Shown one piece after another: positions 35,701 through 45,134 of a stretch of DNA of 64,000 bases. The notes beneath the pieces were generated by a model. It searched no databases, was not told where the DNA came from, and saw only the letters and a program-made list of their open reading frames with translations. The position numbers and the translations under genes were made by a program. The DNA is from Cydia pomonella (lineage: Eukaryota; Arthropoda; Insecta; Lepidoptera; Tortricidae), in assembly GCF_033807575.1 (NCBI RefSeq), contig NC_084725.1:12745001-12809000 (forward strand), read 5' to 3'. The number at the start of each line of letters is the position of its first letter. The stretch's first letter is position 1.

Positions 35701-38700
35701 TTCGGAAACTGTTCGAAAATTTTAAAATTTATGGTTTTAGGTTAGATTAGATTTGAAACTGGTGGATTGAATTTGGACTGGTGCTTTATTTTAAGATTTT
35801 ATTTTATTTTATTTTATTTTAGTATATAGAAAACCAACAGCGCTATATTATATATCTAGAACTTCCAATAGAATTACAGAGCCAATTACAGGTTCTCACT
35901 TATAGAAATAGAATAAATTGTAAAAAGTTTTTGCCCATCTTAATTTACACATACAAGTTCCTATAGCATAAGAACAGATCTATATATATATATATATATG
36001 ATTCATTTTTACAAAAAATAAATTAAAAAAAGAAAAAGTAGTTAAATCCTGTGAGTACATATTCAATAATGCACCGAGCCTTGTCCTGCGCCAGAATTAT
36101 TGTCACCCACGAAGTGTCTAATTAATTTTTTTTTATTACTGCTATGCTATCATTATATATGTCGATATCACAATTTATAGAAACTTAAAATTGTAAGCTT
36201 ACATTAAATATCTTTTGTATTTTGTTCTTTATTAACTTGATTTATATCAATGTCCAAAGCCATGGAGTTCCGTGACCTGGACAACTTCCAGCTGATTATG
36301 TGGAGCGGAGACTTGGACGAAGATCGACTGCTGGTTCACTTCAAAAAAGGGGGAGAGTGGGTCAAGCCACTAAGGTGTAGAGGTGCTCTGGCCTTTAACA
36401 AGGGATGGAATAGAATTTATACCAGTGATCCAGAGAGGGGGTATCAGGTACTGGACTATGCCATTTTCTTATAGTATAGGAGCTTTGTAAGAAATTGTGC
36501 CTACACGAACGATTAGGATGAGGTTGGCGAGCAAATCAAACCTTTTTTGGGATGCGAGAGTGGAAAGAGCTGATCTCGATCCGTTTTGAAGTTGATAACA
36601 AAATAACTAATGATTCATCTTTTTCTTAGAGGAGTGTTTGATTTTTAGAATGTTTTCTTATTAAGTATAAGCCTCCTGAGCAATTGTCGGCCTAGGAGTC
36701 ATTAAAACTTTTACCCTATATTTTCACTCTCGTTGAACTTTAAAAAATATTTCTTGGTGGAGGTCTTCCAATATTTAAAGCACTCATCATTAAATTTTTC
36801 ACATTTGTACGACCTATCTTTAACGATTTTTGCTTAATAATTGTCAATAAGTAGTCCTTGTGCGAATCGTTGTAGGATAAATTGAGGATTTCTTTGGCAG
36901 ATATCAATCTTTGAGCTTAACGAAGAACAGCTTTGCTGGGAGAAGATCCAAGAGCTTTATCATAAAGAAACTGATACTGCTGAGGCCATGTTGCAGCTGA
37001 AGCGTGGGAAGAAGGACAGAATGCTGCTAGGTAAGTTGATAGAAATACTAATTGTCTAAAGTGCTTGGGGGTGCAAAAACTGCATCATCAAGACTGATTA
37101 GGGATTGCAATCCGGATTATTCGAACTTCGAAAATCCGGATTATCCGCCAATTTTTCAAGCCGTTTCAAAATCCGGATTTTTAAACCAAAATCCGAATTT
37201 TTGGATTTTTGTCAAACTATGATACAATTGCTTTTTGCACCATTAAAATGTTCTGATTACTGAAAATACGCGTCAAGCGAGTTGTCTGGCCGTGCTGCCA
37301 CTGCTGCCCGAGCGCTCGCTCACTGGCCTTAGGCCTTACCCCCTTCTTGGGATTAGGACTTCTCTACCACTGCCACTAAAACGACACCGCGTACCGTATT
37401 ACATGTTTCTCCGCGATACCTGGGCGGACCGAGAGTGAAACAATGGCAAATCTGTGAGGTGCGGTTCTGGTTGTTCTTTTTTTTTCTTGATTAGCTCTCG
37501 ATGCTGTCATGTTTCGCGGCGAAATATGTAACGGGGTACTGCGGTATAGGTTCCGTAGCGGAGATGTGATAAAACCCTCAATAAATTTTGATCTCAGTGT
37601 TGTGAGGATGTAGAATTCTTAATTAAAATTATTAAAGAAGATATTTTTTTGTTCCCAAGATACTTTTGTTATTAATATAACTTGTTAATGATCATAAGAT
37701 ATAATATAAATATATGATATTTCAATTTATTCCTAGTACCAAGAAAAAAATCCCTAAATCCGGATTTTATCCGAAGTTCGGATTTCTGCGTAAAAATTAT
37801 CCGAAAATCCGGATTTGGTGAAATAGATTCGGATTTGCAATCCCTAAGACTGATACTGTTCAGGCTTATTGACCCTACCTCAAGCGGCTCAAGCCTGCGG
37901 AGTCTAAGCTGAAGTGTCGAACTTCGGTCGACAGATAGTAAGCTAACGTGCAAGAGTACCTACGTGTATGAATTCATGGGAAAGCATCTACTTCTTGATG
38001 TGAAATGTTTAAGTTTCAGATTAAGACCACGAGGACTGCCTTCATTTTCGTACTATAAGAAAATGGCATATAATAATAACTCTCTTCCCTTTTCGTCGTC
38101 GGTAAATCAAATTCAGAAATTAGCCGTAAGATTGTCACTGTTATTGACTAAGCAGGGTCTGTCTCGTTCAACTGCTTTATGTTAAAAAGTGGCATTAGCT
38201 CTAGCTATCACGCGGTTAAATGGTGGCCATGATATTCGCATTGATCACTGAGACTAAACTCAATTGGACTAAACCATATTTCTTGTCTTTTAGCCACAAC
38301 AACATACAGCTTCGTGGTGTGGGATTTTGATAGCAGGATCGACAGATCCAAACACATCGACGACAGCAAGAAAAAGAAGAAAGATAATGACGACAAGAAA
38401 GAAGAAGAGGAAGAAGTAAATACATTTTCAATTGGGCGTGAACTATTAAATAAGAAATGTTATTCGTTTGGAATACATTATGTTTCATAATAATTTGTCT
38501 TCTAGTGATTTAGGTAGTTTTAAAGTAACTCATTAGAATGTGACATTGGTAAAAGTGGAATTGCTGATTAAGATATATACCAAAAATATTAGTAAAATAC
38601 TTAAAAAAAAACGTTTTTTTTTTTGGTTAACTTTCAAATGATTTCATGTTTTACCTACAGGAAGAGAAATTAGGTGACGAACCGGAAAAGGATATGTCTC

Positions 38701-41700
38701 TGGAAGGCATTGTGCTCAAACTTCCTCACACCATCCGTAATATTTCGACCAAAATGACGCTCTCCAACTCCTTTATGATCAGCAATAACAATACTTATGC
38801 TGTCGCTGGCGTCAGGTAACTTGACTAACACACTCTCCCTCTCCCTCTCTCACACTCATCACTCAAAATTTGTCTCGTAGCATGAGACCATGGGTACATA
38901 TATCATTTTACAGAACGCTCCGTAAACCTTTCTAAAAATTAACACTCTTAACTATGGTTATATCCAAACTAAATCCTACTTCCAAATTAGGTCAGGTCCT
39001 ATTATAGAGCTGCTACGTGCTACATGCATGTACCATAACATTAATCAACTCAGCCACTAACCTATCTCATTCCCTTTTTCGTATCCCTTGTCCGACACGT
39101 CATTTTGTATGACGGCTGACCGGTGAGCACTTGGAGCTTCCATAGAAAACAAAGCGCCGGAAGCTCCGGCTTGGCCCCGGCCCGGTCTAGCGTGAGTCAT
39201 CCTTTAATCAGACTTAAAGTCTACTTACGGAACAATTCCAGAAAAACTTTATCACTTTCAATACAATTTTTCGCGTAAAAGATCATTTTACACTGATTTA
39301 GAAGCGTTTTTAGAATGGTTCTTTCAGAATCTCTTTAAGCAGTATTACTGTATTTACATTTTGATTTCATATTCACAGGAAAAGCCTCTACGTCTGGAGC
39401 TTAGAAACCACGCAACTAATCAAAGTGCTGGACGCGCACTTCGGCCGAATTGTCCAGTTGGAACCCCTGGCTGTGGGCAGCTGGAACAACGTCATCACCT
39501 CCTCTATCGACAGGACTGTCAAGATCTGGAACATTGACAACATCTTCGAGCAGGTCCACAAGATCGATCGCCAGGAGTTGCCCATTGATGCACAAAGGTC
39601 AGACTCATTAGGCAAGATTTGCAGGTTTCAGAAACGGTCACAGGTTTTTCCATAAGCTATTTCTCGCTAAGGAAATTGTGATCCAACAGACTACCTGATC
39701 ACACAAAACTATAGCGCAAGCACTGGTTATTCGGGACAGTGGATGTCATCGTATTCGATTCGCTCCAGCCCATTCTGACTGCTCGTAGCTCGCCTTCAAC
39801 GATTCGTTGCTATAAGACTCGCCTCATGCTTCTCCTTTCATTTAAGTTAACGACCGATCTGGCCTAGTGGTTAGGGACCCTGCCTACGAAGCCGATGGTC
39901 CCGGGTTCAAATCCTGGTAATGGCATTTATTCGTGTGATGGGCATGGATATTTGTTCCTGAGTCATAGGTATTTTCTATGCATTTAAGTATTTATAAATA
40001 TTTATATATTATATATATCGTTGTCTAGGTACCCTCAACACAAGCCTTATTGAGATTACTGTGGGACTTAGTCAATTTGTGTAATAATGTCCTATAATAT
40101 TTATTTATTACTATTATTTATTAATTAAATTTTCCATTCCGTTATAATATCAGCTGCGAAATACGACCTTGAATGACGTCATACTAATTTTGCATCCCAT
40201 CCCACGAGATGATTCTTTCAGAAGTAGGACGTAGGTTTGTAAGGTCATAATTCACGCCTTGAATAGTCTCCAGGGAACGTACAGTTTGTAAGGTCCTTGC
40301 TCCATATCAGCAATCTCCCTAATAATTGCCATTGGTATTGAAGAGAATCATCTCACAGAAATAAAAATAATTCCAAGGAGACATCAGTCAAGGTCGTATT
40401 CCGAGCCTAACGGAATGGCCTAGATAGATATGTATTGAACGTCCAATTTGTAAGTTCCCTCCTGCAACCATATCTTCCTTAGGAGCAGTCATTAGCAGTA
40501 CTGATATTACAAACTATAACCCCCTTATTCATAAACGTGTACTAAAGATACGATGTCGCTAATCATCGTTTGTCCGTTTCCGACGTATTGGTATGATGGA
40601 AAGGGTCAAACGATGATTAGCGGCATCGTAACTTTAGTATACGTTTATGAATAAGGGGGTAACTGTCTACAGTTTGGCCCGAGACCAGCGTCTAGCAGCC
40701 ACCGTGACCCGCAGCTGCTGGGGTCTCTGGGACACCAGCACTGGCCATCTTCTTGCACAATTAGCTGATGCACCTCTAGGTGCCATCGTCACCCATGCTG
40801 TGATAACTCCAAGTGGCGAGAACGTGATTACTGCTGAGTCGGGCAATGTTATTATCTGGGATACGCAAGAAAAACAGGTATTGTATTGTAGGGCTACTAT
40901 TATAGATTCACCAATTCACCATTTGACTGTGGTTTGTTAAAAGATGTTTTGGTCCTGATTGAAGGCAATCAGTCCGTAGCTGTATCTTGGCTGCATGCAA
41001 CAGATTTTTATTAAATTAAGGAAGTAAAGCTGAAATACATGTATCAACAATTTATAGTCTAAAAACTCTGCTAGAAAATACCAAGCAACTGGGTCATTTG
41101 AGATTATGTATCCAACTACTCATCTGAGTTTATGTGTCCAATTGGATTACTTGTTCTTGGAATGTCAATTGCCCAGCATAATGACATTCAAGCTTATATT
41201 CCCTGAAGCAATTCCATGGGCAGCAACGTTGTTGCAGTATATGATGTTTATTTTTTTCTTTCATTGCATATTCAGGTGGTCTTCAAAGAGGAGCAGAAAG
41301 GAGTGAAGCAAGTGTTGTTCCTTGAGGATGGCGCGAAATTTGTCACTATCTCCGTTGAACTGGCCCCCGACAATATGGACAATATTGCTGTTGCCAACAT
41401 TATAGCAAGGACGATACCTGGTAATAAACTACTTAAATACTTGGTAAATTTGCTAAATACGTACTTGTTCTTATTTAGATGATTTTCCAATTACTGAAGG
41501 TTAGATATCAGCTGTGTTTCTATCTGTTTTTAGCGAGAACAAGTTTTATTTTTCACTTTTTTTTTCTGCTACGTTACCCATCATTATAAGTTGCTAAAGC
41601 TCACGTCATGTCTGTGAATTAGCCATAAATACGCCCTTGCAACTTGTGCTGATCGATAGTTCCCGACACCTTGCGTGATTGACGTACTTAAATGTAGAAG

Positions 41701-43912
41701 TAAGTTTATTTCATTATACGTCAATCATTTCTAACCAGTCCGATGTCCGATATTTTCTCATTGGTGAAAAAAAGAAGAAGAAGAAAGAAAAGACATTCAT
41801 TCCATAAGAACAACAATACAACAACAAACAAATCGCATTATCTACAATCAGCAAAACCACTGACTGAATTTAAAATATCTACATCGAAGACCCACGACCA
41901 AGAACATGCATTTAGGAACGATGAAATTATGTGTCACGATATTGAAAAAAAATTTGAATTAAAATTGAATTATCTTTCAGAAGCCAAGGTGGCTTCTGAA
42001 AGATAACAACGCTTATCATTAAAAAGAACTTTCGTTTTTCTAGATGGAGAAAAAATCTATGCCGTTGACTACGAAGTGCGAGGAACAGGGTACCGTTCAG
42101 CAGTTGTGTCTGCCGATGAACATCATCTCGTCGCGCCAGGGGTAGACAAGTCCTCAAGGGACTGTCTCCATGTTCTCCATTCTAGAACTGGTGCTAGGTT
42201 ACACAGGTGGGCTACGCTGTGGCTTAAGAGGCACGCTTCTTTCACTGTTTCCTCCTCTGTTATTTTCTTTCAAGTGTTTCTTTTTAGACTGCTTCTTTTG
42301 CCGACTTTCAAAATAAAACTTGCATGCACTGGCTTCTATTTAACAACAATTTTGTTATGTCATCTTAATATAGGTATTTTGCATTAGGAAGTAAATACTT
42401 GATACAAAATGTTATGAAGTCTTACGATTTACTCAACAACGGTCAAACTTGCATATAAAATCTCTCGAAGTTTGAAACGTGCGAAGTGTTTTGACCATTT
42501 CACCCGCTTAGCCACTTCAACTGCTGACTGTCCACAGTCATTCTTCCACTCTTTAACATGTACATTTGTTCTGTAGAATCCCGATAAAGAATAGCGGCAT
42601 AAAGGACATGCAGTCGATAGTGGCGCTACCACACAAGCCCAACTGGGTGGCAGTCATTGGAAACGATAAGGCCGCCATATTGGACATCAAAACTAAGAGA
42701 CTTGTCAGGTAAAATAAGGCCGCCATCTTGGTTTCCTTTATTTTTGGTACGGTTGCTTTAAAAAATTATATACTCTTGTCAAAATTATAAATAAGAGCCG
42801 CCATTTATTTATTTTTATTTTTCGATCTTTCCGGTCTTGGAATAAAAAACTATTATAACCATGTTTTTAAACGCAGATTCGTCCCTCGCTGGAACGGGGC
42901 CTGCACCCGCGACGGCAAGTTCGGTCTCTGCGCGCCCTCCCGCGGCGGTCTCGACCTCATCGAACTCAAGCGAGGCACTTCTGTGCAGCAACTCATCTCC
43001 AGAGCCGCTGAAGGGGTGTTCTCTATCATTACCATGTTTAGTTCGGACGACCAGTACGTGTTTTACTACCACAGCGGAAGGAAAACGCTCAGAGTGTTCA
43101 GGTAAGACTGTTTCGTCTTAGACTTAGAAGTGTCAAGTTTACTTTGACAACGTCCGCCATAACACCTATAGTTATCCTTGGCGCTGTGGGCACGAATAGT
43201 AACGACGACTTTAGGTGTTCTTGGCGATTAAAAGGTTAAAATGCTTTCTCCTACACCTTTACTTTTCCAGTCTTATACTTTTTCCAGTCTGTTTCCTTTT
43301 AAACTGTTTTTTATGTAACTCCTTTATCTTCGCATGCTTCCTCTTTGACTATTTACTCTTAGACAGGTTCCTCATAGACTTTCCTATTAGACTGTTTCTT
43401 CTTAAAATGACCTACCTGCTCCATCTCATACTGTTTCCTCTTGAAATCCAAATGTCACCTTTATCTACTTTACTACTGCTTCTTTTTACTGTTTCGTTGA
43501 CCGCATTATGTGATCACTGCAATTGCACCCTACGTTTTCGTTTCCCGTATGAAATAACGTACTGCTTTCAAATACTAAACTACTACTAAATACTTACCCC
43601 CTTATTCATAAACGTGTGCTAAAGTTGACAAGCCGCTATTAACAATCGTTTCTCCTTTTCTGACGTATTGGTACGATGGAAAGGGACAAAAGATTGTTAT
43701 CGCCTTGTCAACTTTAGTACACGTTTATGAATAAGGAGGCTAGGTTTTATTTTTTTTTATATTTCAGAACAATAGACGGCAAAGCAGTCGCCGAATATAG
43801 AGCACCAGCGGAAGTGACGGGCGTGGCTAGCGCCCATGGGGGCAAAGCCGTCGCCATAGCTTCCCAAGATGGCTGCCTCACTATACTTAACATCGAGGAT
43901 CCTCATGCATAG
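28633..43912 (+). CDS. NACHT and WD repeat domain protein (NWD family), 3' 20 exons, N-terminus missing
   Basis: Twenty exons join in frame to 3144 nt (1047 residues plus TAG): 28633-28802, 29127-29192, 30084-30181, 30947-31110, 31478-31647, 32535-32754, 33307-33519, 34241-34301, 34969-35121, 36260-36447, 36901-37030, 38294-38415, 38661-38815, 39379-39597, 40673-40877, 41276-41420, 42044-42206, 42577-42708, 42877-43101, 43768-43912. Each has AG before and GT after, and codon phases match at every junction. The product resembles NWD-type STAND proteins: a conserved post-NACHT stretch (YHLPPVRRIPPLLWTR), then WD/beta-propeller repeats with blade ends such as VISWDLS, LYVWSLE, VKIWNID and VIIWDTQ. 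Such proteins are cytosolic scaffolds or NTPase switches; the substrate in insects is not evident from sequence. The first visible exon starts in phase 0 inside the protein, so the P-loop exons must lie upstream. The TAG at 43910-43912 may be a shortened end, because degraded copies of the last exon follow it. Confidence 0.9.
28876..29105 (+). pseudogene. RTE-like LINE C-terminal relic in NWD intron 1
   Basis: The frame reads WDWAGHVCMHTQRWAKITTV, then GSGRPRPRWRDDLDAYLNDW and EIAQNRDE, followed after a frame change by EAFAQQWDTV: the end of an RTE-like ORF2. It finishes 22 bp before exon 2. Confidence 0.82.
29210..29385. repeat. Dispersed repeat, reverse copy of 9675-9840
   Basis: GCCGAGTTTCCTGCCGGTTC, GAGGGATTTAAATCTTCTCG and GGAAAATAAACTATCTTTAT mirror the 9.7 kb copy. 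Confidence 0.75.
29730..29975 (+). mobile_element. Probable LINE 3' end in NWD intron 2
   Basis: A GC-richer stretch (GGACACGGCGCGCATAGTAC, GCTGCCGGCAGCACC) is followed by TTAGGTTAGGTT, a T-rich tail and AATAAAGGGAATAATAA. No conserved protein block is clear. Confidence 0.45.
31128..31190 (+). pseudogene. Fossil partial copy of NWD exon 4
   Basis: Just after exon 4 (ends 31110), intron sequence again reads a tyrosine-threonine codon pair, then ATCCAACGTCACC and a downstream GCTGACC and GTGGC, in the same order as the exon segment from about 30981. It carries small deletions and substitutions. It is too diverged and too short to be spliced in as a working exon. Confidence 0.65.
31648..32534. 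other. NWD intron 5, no repeat recognised
   Basis: Unique-looking AT-rich intron. The frame upstream of exon 6 stays open back to about 32380, but the family match starts only at 32535, after CCAG. Confidence 0.6.
33000..33140 (-). mobile_element. LINE 3' tail in an NWD intron
   Basis: TTTTATTTTATTTTATTTAT followed by CAGAGCCAATTACAGG. A second copy is at 35780-35990 in a later intron. Confidence 0.65.
33307..38815 (+). CDS. NWD gene exons 7-13: first WD/beta-propeller part with a charged insert
   Basis: Exons 7-13 encode the first run of WD-like blades: a YSLEGHQFAVFAF start, RVISWDLS, then LLNMLTSEYV, FIYGPNSWVRF, FQLIMWSGD, ISIFELNEEQLCWEK and YSFVVWDFDS. Exons 12 and 13 meet in a strongly charged segment: lysines and aspartates, then a run of glutamates around the 38415/38661 junction. 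This is presumably an exposed loop between blades and lies inside the otherwise ordered propeller. The intron between exons 11 and 12 carries the hAT element at 37099-37846. Exon 10 starts at 36260, where splitting the serine codon T/CC keeps the frame. Confidence 0.85.
33930..34205. repeat. Retroelement fragment with CATA repeats in an NWD intron
   Basis: A CATACATACATACATA run, then CACGCCTGTATTCCGAAAAT, GGCAGAGCACATGAAACTGC, and further on CAGTCGACTTCTACGACATC and TGGTGAAATTCTTAACCCG. I recognise this as a common moth repeat. Confidence 0.6.
35142..35325 (-). mobile_element. tRNA-derived SINE (family 1), fragment without the tRNA head
   Basis: The body shared with 59808-60135 is present (CTCATGGGAGCCTGGGGTCC onward) but stops before the head. 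It starts about 20 bp downstream of the NWD exon 9 donor. Confidence 0.8.
35780..35995 (-). mobile_element. LINE 3' tail in an NWD intron, followed by an AT repeat
   Basis: ATTTTATTTTATTTTATTTT, then CAGAGCCAATTACAGGTTCT as in the 33 kb copy, and a TATATATA run near 35985. Confidence 0.65.
37099..37846. mobile_element. Non-autonomous hAT element in an NWD intron
   Basis: The ends are TAGGGATTGCAATCCGGA and its inverted partner ...TTTGCAATCCCTA. The 8-bp direct repeat AGACTGAT flanks it exactly (37091-37098 and 37847-37854), which is the hAT signature. Both subterminal regions are packed with ATCCGGAT-like octamers in both orientations, likely transposase-binding sites. No transposase frame is present. 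It lies in the intron between exons 11 and 12. Confidence 0.9.
39379..43101 (+). CDS. NWD gene exons 14-19: second WD/beta-propeller part
   Basis: Exons 14-19 carry the clearest WD blades: SLYVWSLETTQ, DRTVKIWNIDN (a canonical structural D before the WN pair), SCWGLWDTSTG and GNVIIWDTQEK, then the conserved NWD C-terminal blocks VAVIGNDKAAILDIK, FVPRWNGACTRDGKFG, APSRGGLDLIELKRG and YYHSGRKTLRVFR. The last blocks match the order I know from other insect NWD proteins. The MITE at 40520-40659 ends 13 bp upstream of exon 15. Confidence 0.88.
39850..40125 (+). mobile_element. tRNA-derived SINE (family 2) in an NWD intron
   Basis: Same head, body and tail as the copy at 60186, in the intron between exons 14 and 15, same strand as the gene. 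Confidence 0.88.
40140..40480. mobile_element. Foldback-like repeat in an NWD intron
   Basis: AAATACGACCTTGAATGACG and GAGATGATTCTTTCAGAA at the left are mirrored by GAGAATCATCTCACAGAAAT and AGTCAAGGTCGTATTCCGAG. A third, partial copy is at 35525-35605. Confidence 0.65.
40520..40659. mobile_element. MITE (family E) ending 13 bp before NWD exon 15
   Basis: CCCCCTTATTCATAAACGT pairs with ACGTTTATGAATAAGGGGG; TAA flanks both sides, as expected of a 3-bp target duplication. Inner arms CGCTAATCATCGTTTG / CAAACGATGATTAGCG complete a hairpin. Confidence 0.87.
41970..42006. repeat. Perfect 17-bp hairpin in an NWD intron
   Basis: TTATCTTTCAGAAGCCA and its inverse with a 3-bp loop, 38 bp before exon 17. 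The left arm contains a decoy acceptor-like TTTCAG. Confidence 0.85.
43597..43740. mobile_element. MITE (family E) ending 27 bp before NWD exon 20
   Basis: Same ends and the same central TGACGTATTGGTACGATGGA as the 40.5 kb copy. Confidence 0.85.
43768..43912 (+). CDS. NWD gene terminal exon 20 (first unit of a tandem array)
   Basis: The exon begins after a good polypyrimidine tract and CAG at 43767 and reads TIDGKAVAEYRAPAEVTG to the blade end CLTILNIEDPHA, then TAG. The stop corresponds to a lysine codon (AAG) in the third downstream copy, so a single T/A difference may have created it. Homologues that I recall run further after this blade; whether this gene really ends here needs a transcript. 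Confidence 0.7.
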
Positions 43913-44598
43913 ATCACCCGTATACCAAGTGGTGAATGGCCCAAGTCGAAGTGACGCTACTACGCTCAGTCTTAGCACTCATGGGAGCAAAGCCGTCGCC
44001 ATAGCTTCTCAAGATGGATGCCTAACCATACTTAACATCGAGGCCATGCATAGATCATTCATATAGAAAGCGGTGAATACTGGGCCCCAGCCGAAGTAAT
44101 GGGCATAGCAAGCACTTATGGAGGCAAAGCCGTCATCATAGCTTCTCAAAATGGCTGCCTAACCATATTTAACATCGAGGATCGCCATGCTAAGTTCACC
44201 CATATACAGAGCAGTAAATACCGGGCCCAAACCCAAGTGACGAGCGTAGCCAGCGCCCATGGAGGCAAAGCTGTTCCCATAGCTTCCCAAGATGTCTGCC
44301 TTACCATACTTAACATCGAGGTTCATCCAACACAGTAAATACCGGGCCCAAGCTGAAATGACCCGAGCCGTCGGCATAGCTTCCCAAGATGGACGCATCA
44401 CTACTACTTACCATAGTCGATACCCAAGAAGAAGATTCTCATGTGGCTGGATATCGAGCTCCAGCAGATATAACAGGCATAGCTAGCGTTCATGGGAGCA
44501 AAGCCGTCGCCATAGCTAGCGGGCATGGGGGCAGAGCCGTCGCCATAGCTTTACATAAGATAGATGCCTCACTAAACATCAAGGATCTTGATAAATAG
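43790..44598 (+). repeat. Degraded tandem array of the NWD terminal-exon blade
   Basis: The exon 20 block with GGKAVAIASQDGCLTILNI recurs downstream. The Gly-Gly or Gly-Ser positions of the units start at about 43838, 43983, 44120, 44261 and 44494, with a truncated unit near 44365 and a short partial one near 44527. Spacing is 137-145 bp; units three and four are exactly 141 bp (47 codons) apart and in the same frame. Stops and frameshifts break the others. The unit is the size of one WD blade plus linker, so the array looks like blade amplification followed by decay. Confidence 0.85.
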
Positions 44599-44668
44599 AT
44601 TTCATAAAGAGAAAATGGCTTCTGCATCTATTCAATGAAACAAAATATGTATTACCAGAATTAAATGT

Positions 44669-44943
44669 ACATGTCGGCGGCCGATCGTAATATCCGCAAG
44701 ATCATGAAATTCCTAGGCATATCGTGAAATGCGTTATTGTCTCATTCCCTGAATCGATGGAGCACCGCTGAGTGGGGTTCCTATTTCTGGACAGTTTGCC
44801 CTTCGGGCATGCCCAAAGCGCATCTGGGCCAATCTAATGAACCTATCCTATCTTTCTATTAGTTTTATCATAAAACCAATAGAAAGGTAAGATAGATAGG
44901 AACTTCACGATCGGGCGGATTTTCCGATCGGCCGCTGACATGT
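44669..44943. mobile_element. MITE, 275 bp
   Basis: ACATGTCGGCGGCCGATCG pairs with CGATCGGCCGCTGACATGT, and an inner hairpin CCTATCTTTCTATT / AATAGAAAGGTAAGATAG sits near 44870. Confidence 0.83.
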
Positions 44944-44964
44944 CCATAGCTTCCTTCTTGTGTT

Positions 44965-45021
44965 TACTATAGGACTTAGTTAAATTGTGTACGAATGTCA
45001 TATAATATTCATTTATTGATT
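44965..45021 (+). mobile_element. SINE (family 2) tail fragment
   Basis: Only the 3' segment remains (GGACTTAGTTAAATTGTG, then a diverged TCATATAATATTCATTTATT). The mariner follows directly. Confidence 0.7.
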
Positions 45022-45134
45022 TACACCGTGTCCAATAAGTTCGAATACAGTTATGATCCTTAATAAAATAAATTTACGCGTAGTTTATGTTATGAAAATT
45101 ATATTAAATGAAAGCCACATTTATATACAATATT

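Noticed and set aside
43215..43589. 124-codon hydrophobic frame in an NWD intron
   Set aside because: Pyrimidine-rich intron sequence; not in phase with neighbouring exons and without family resemblance.
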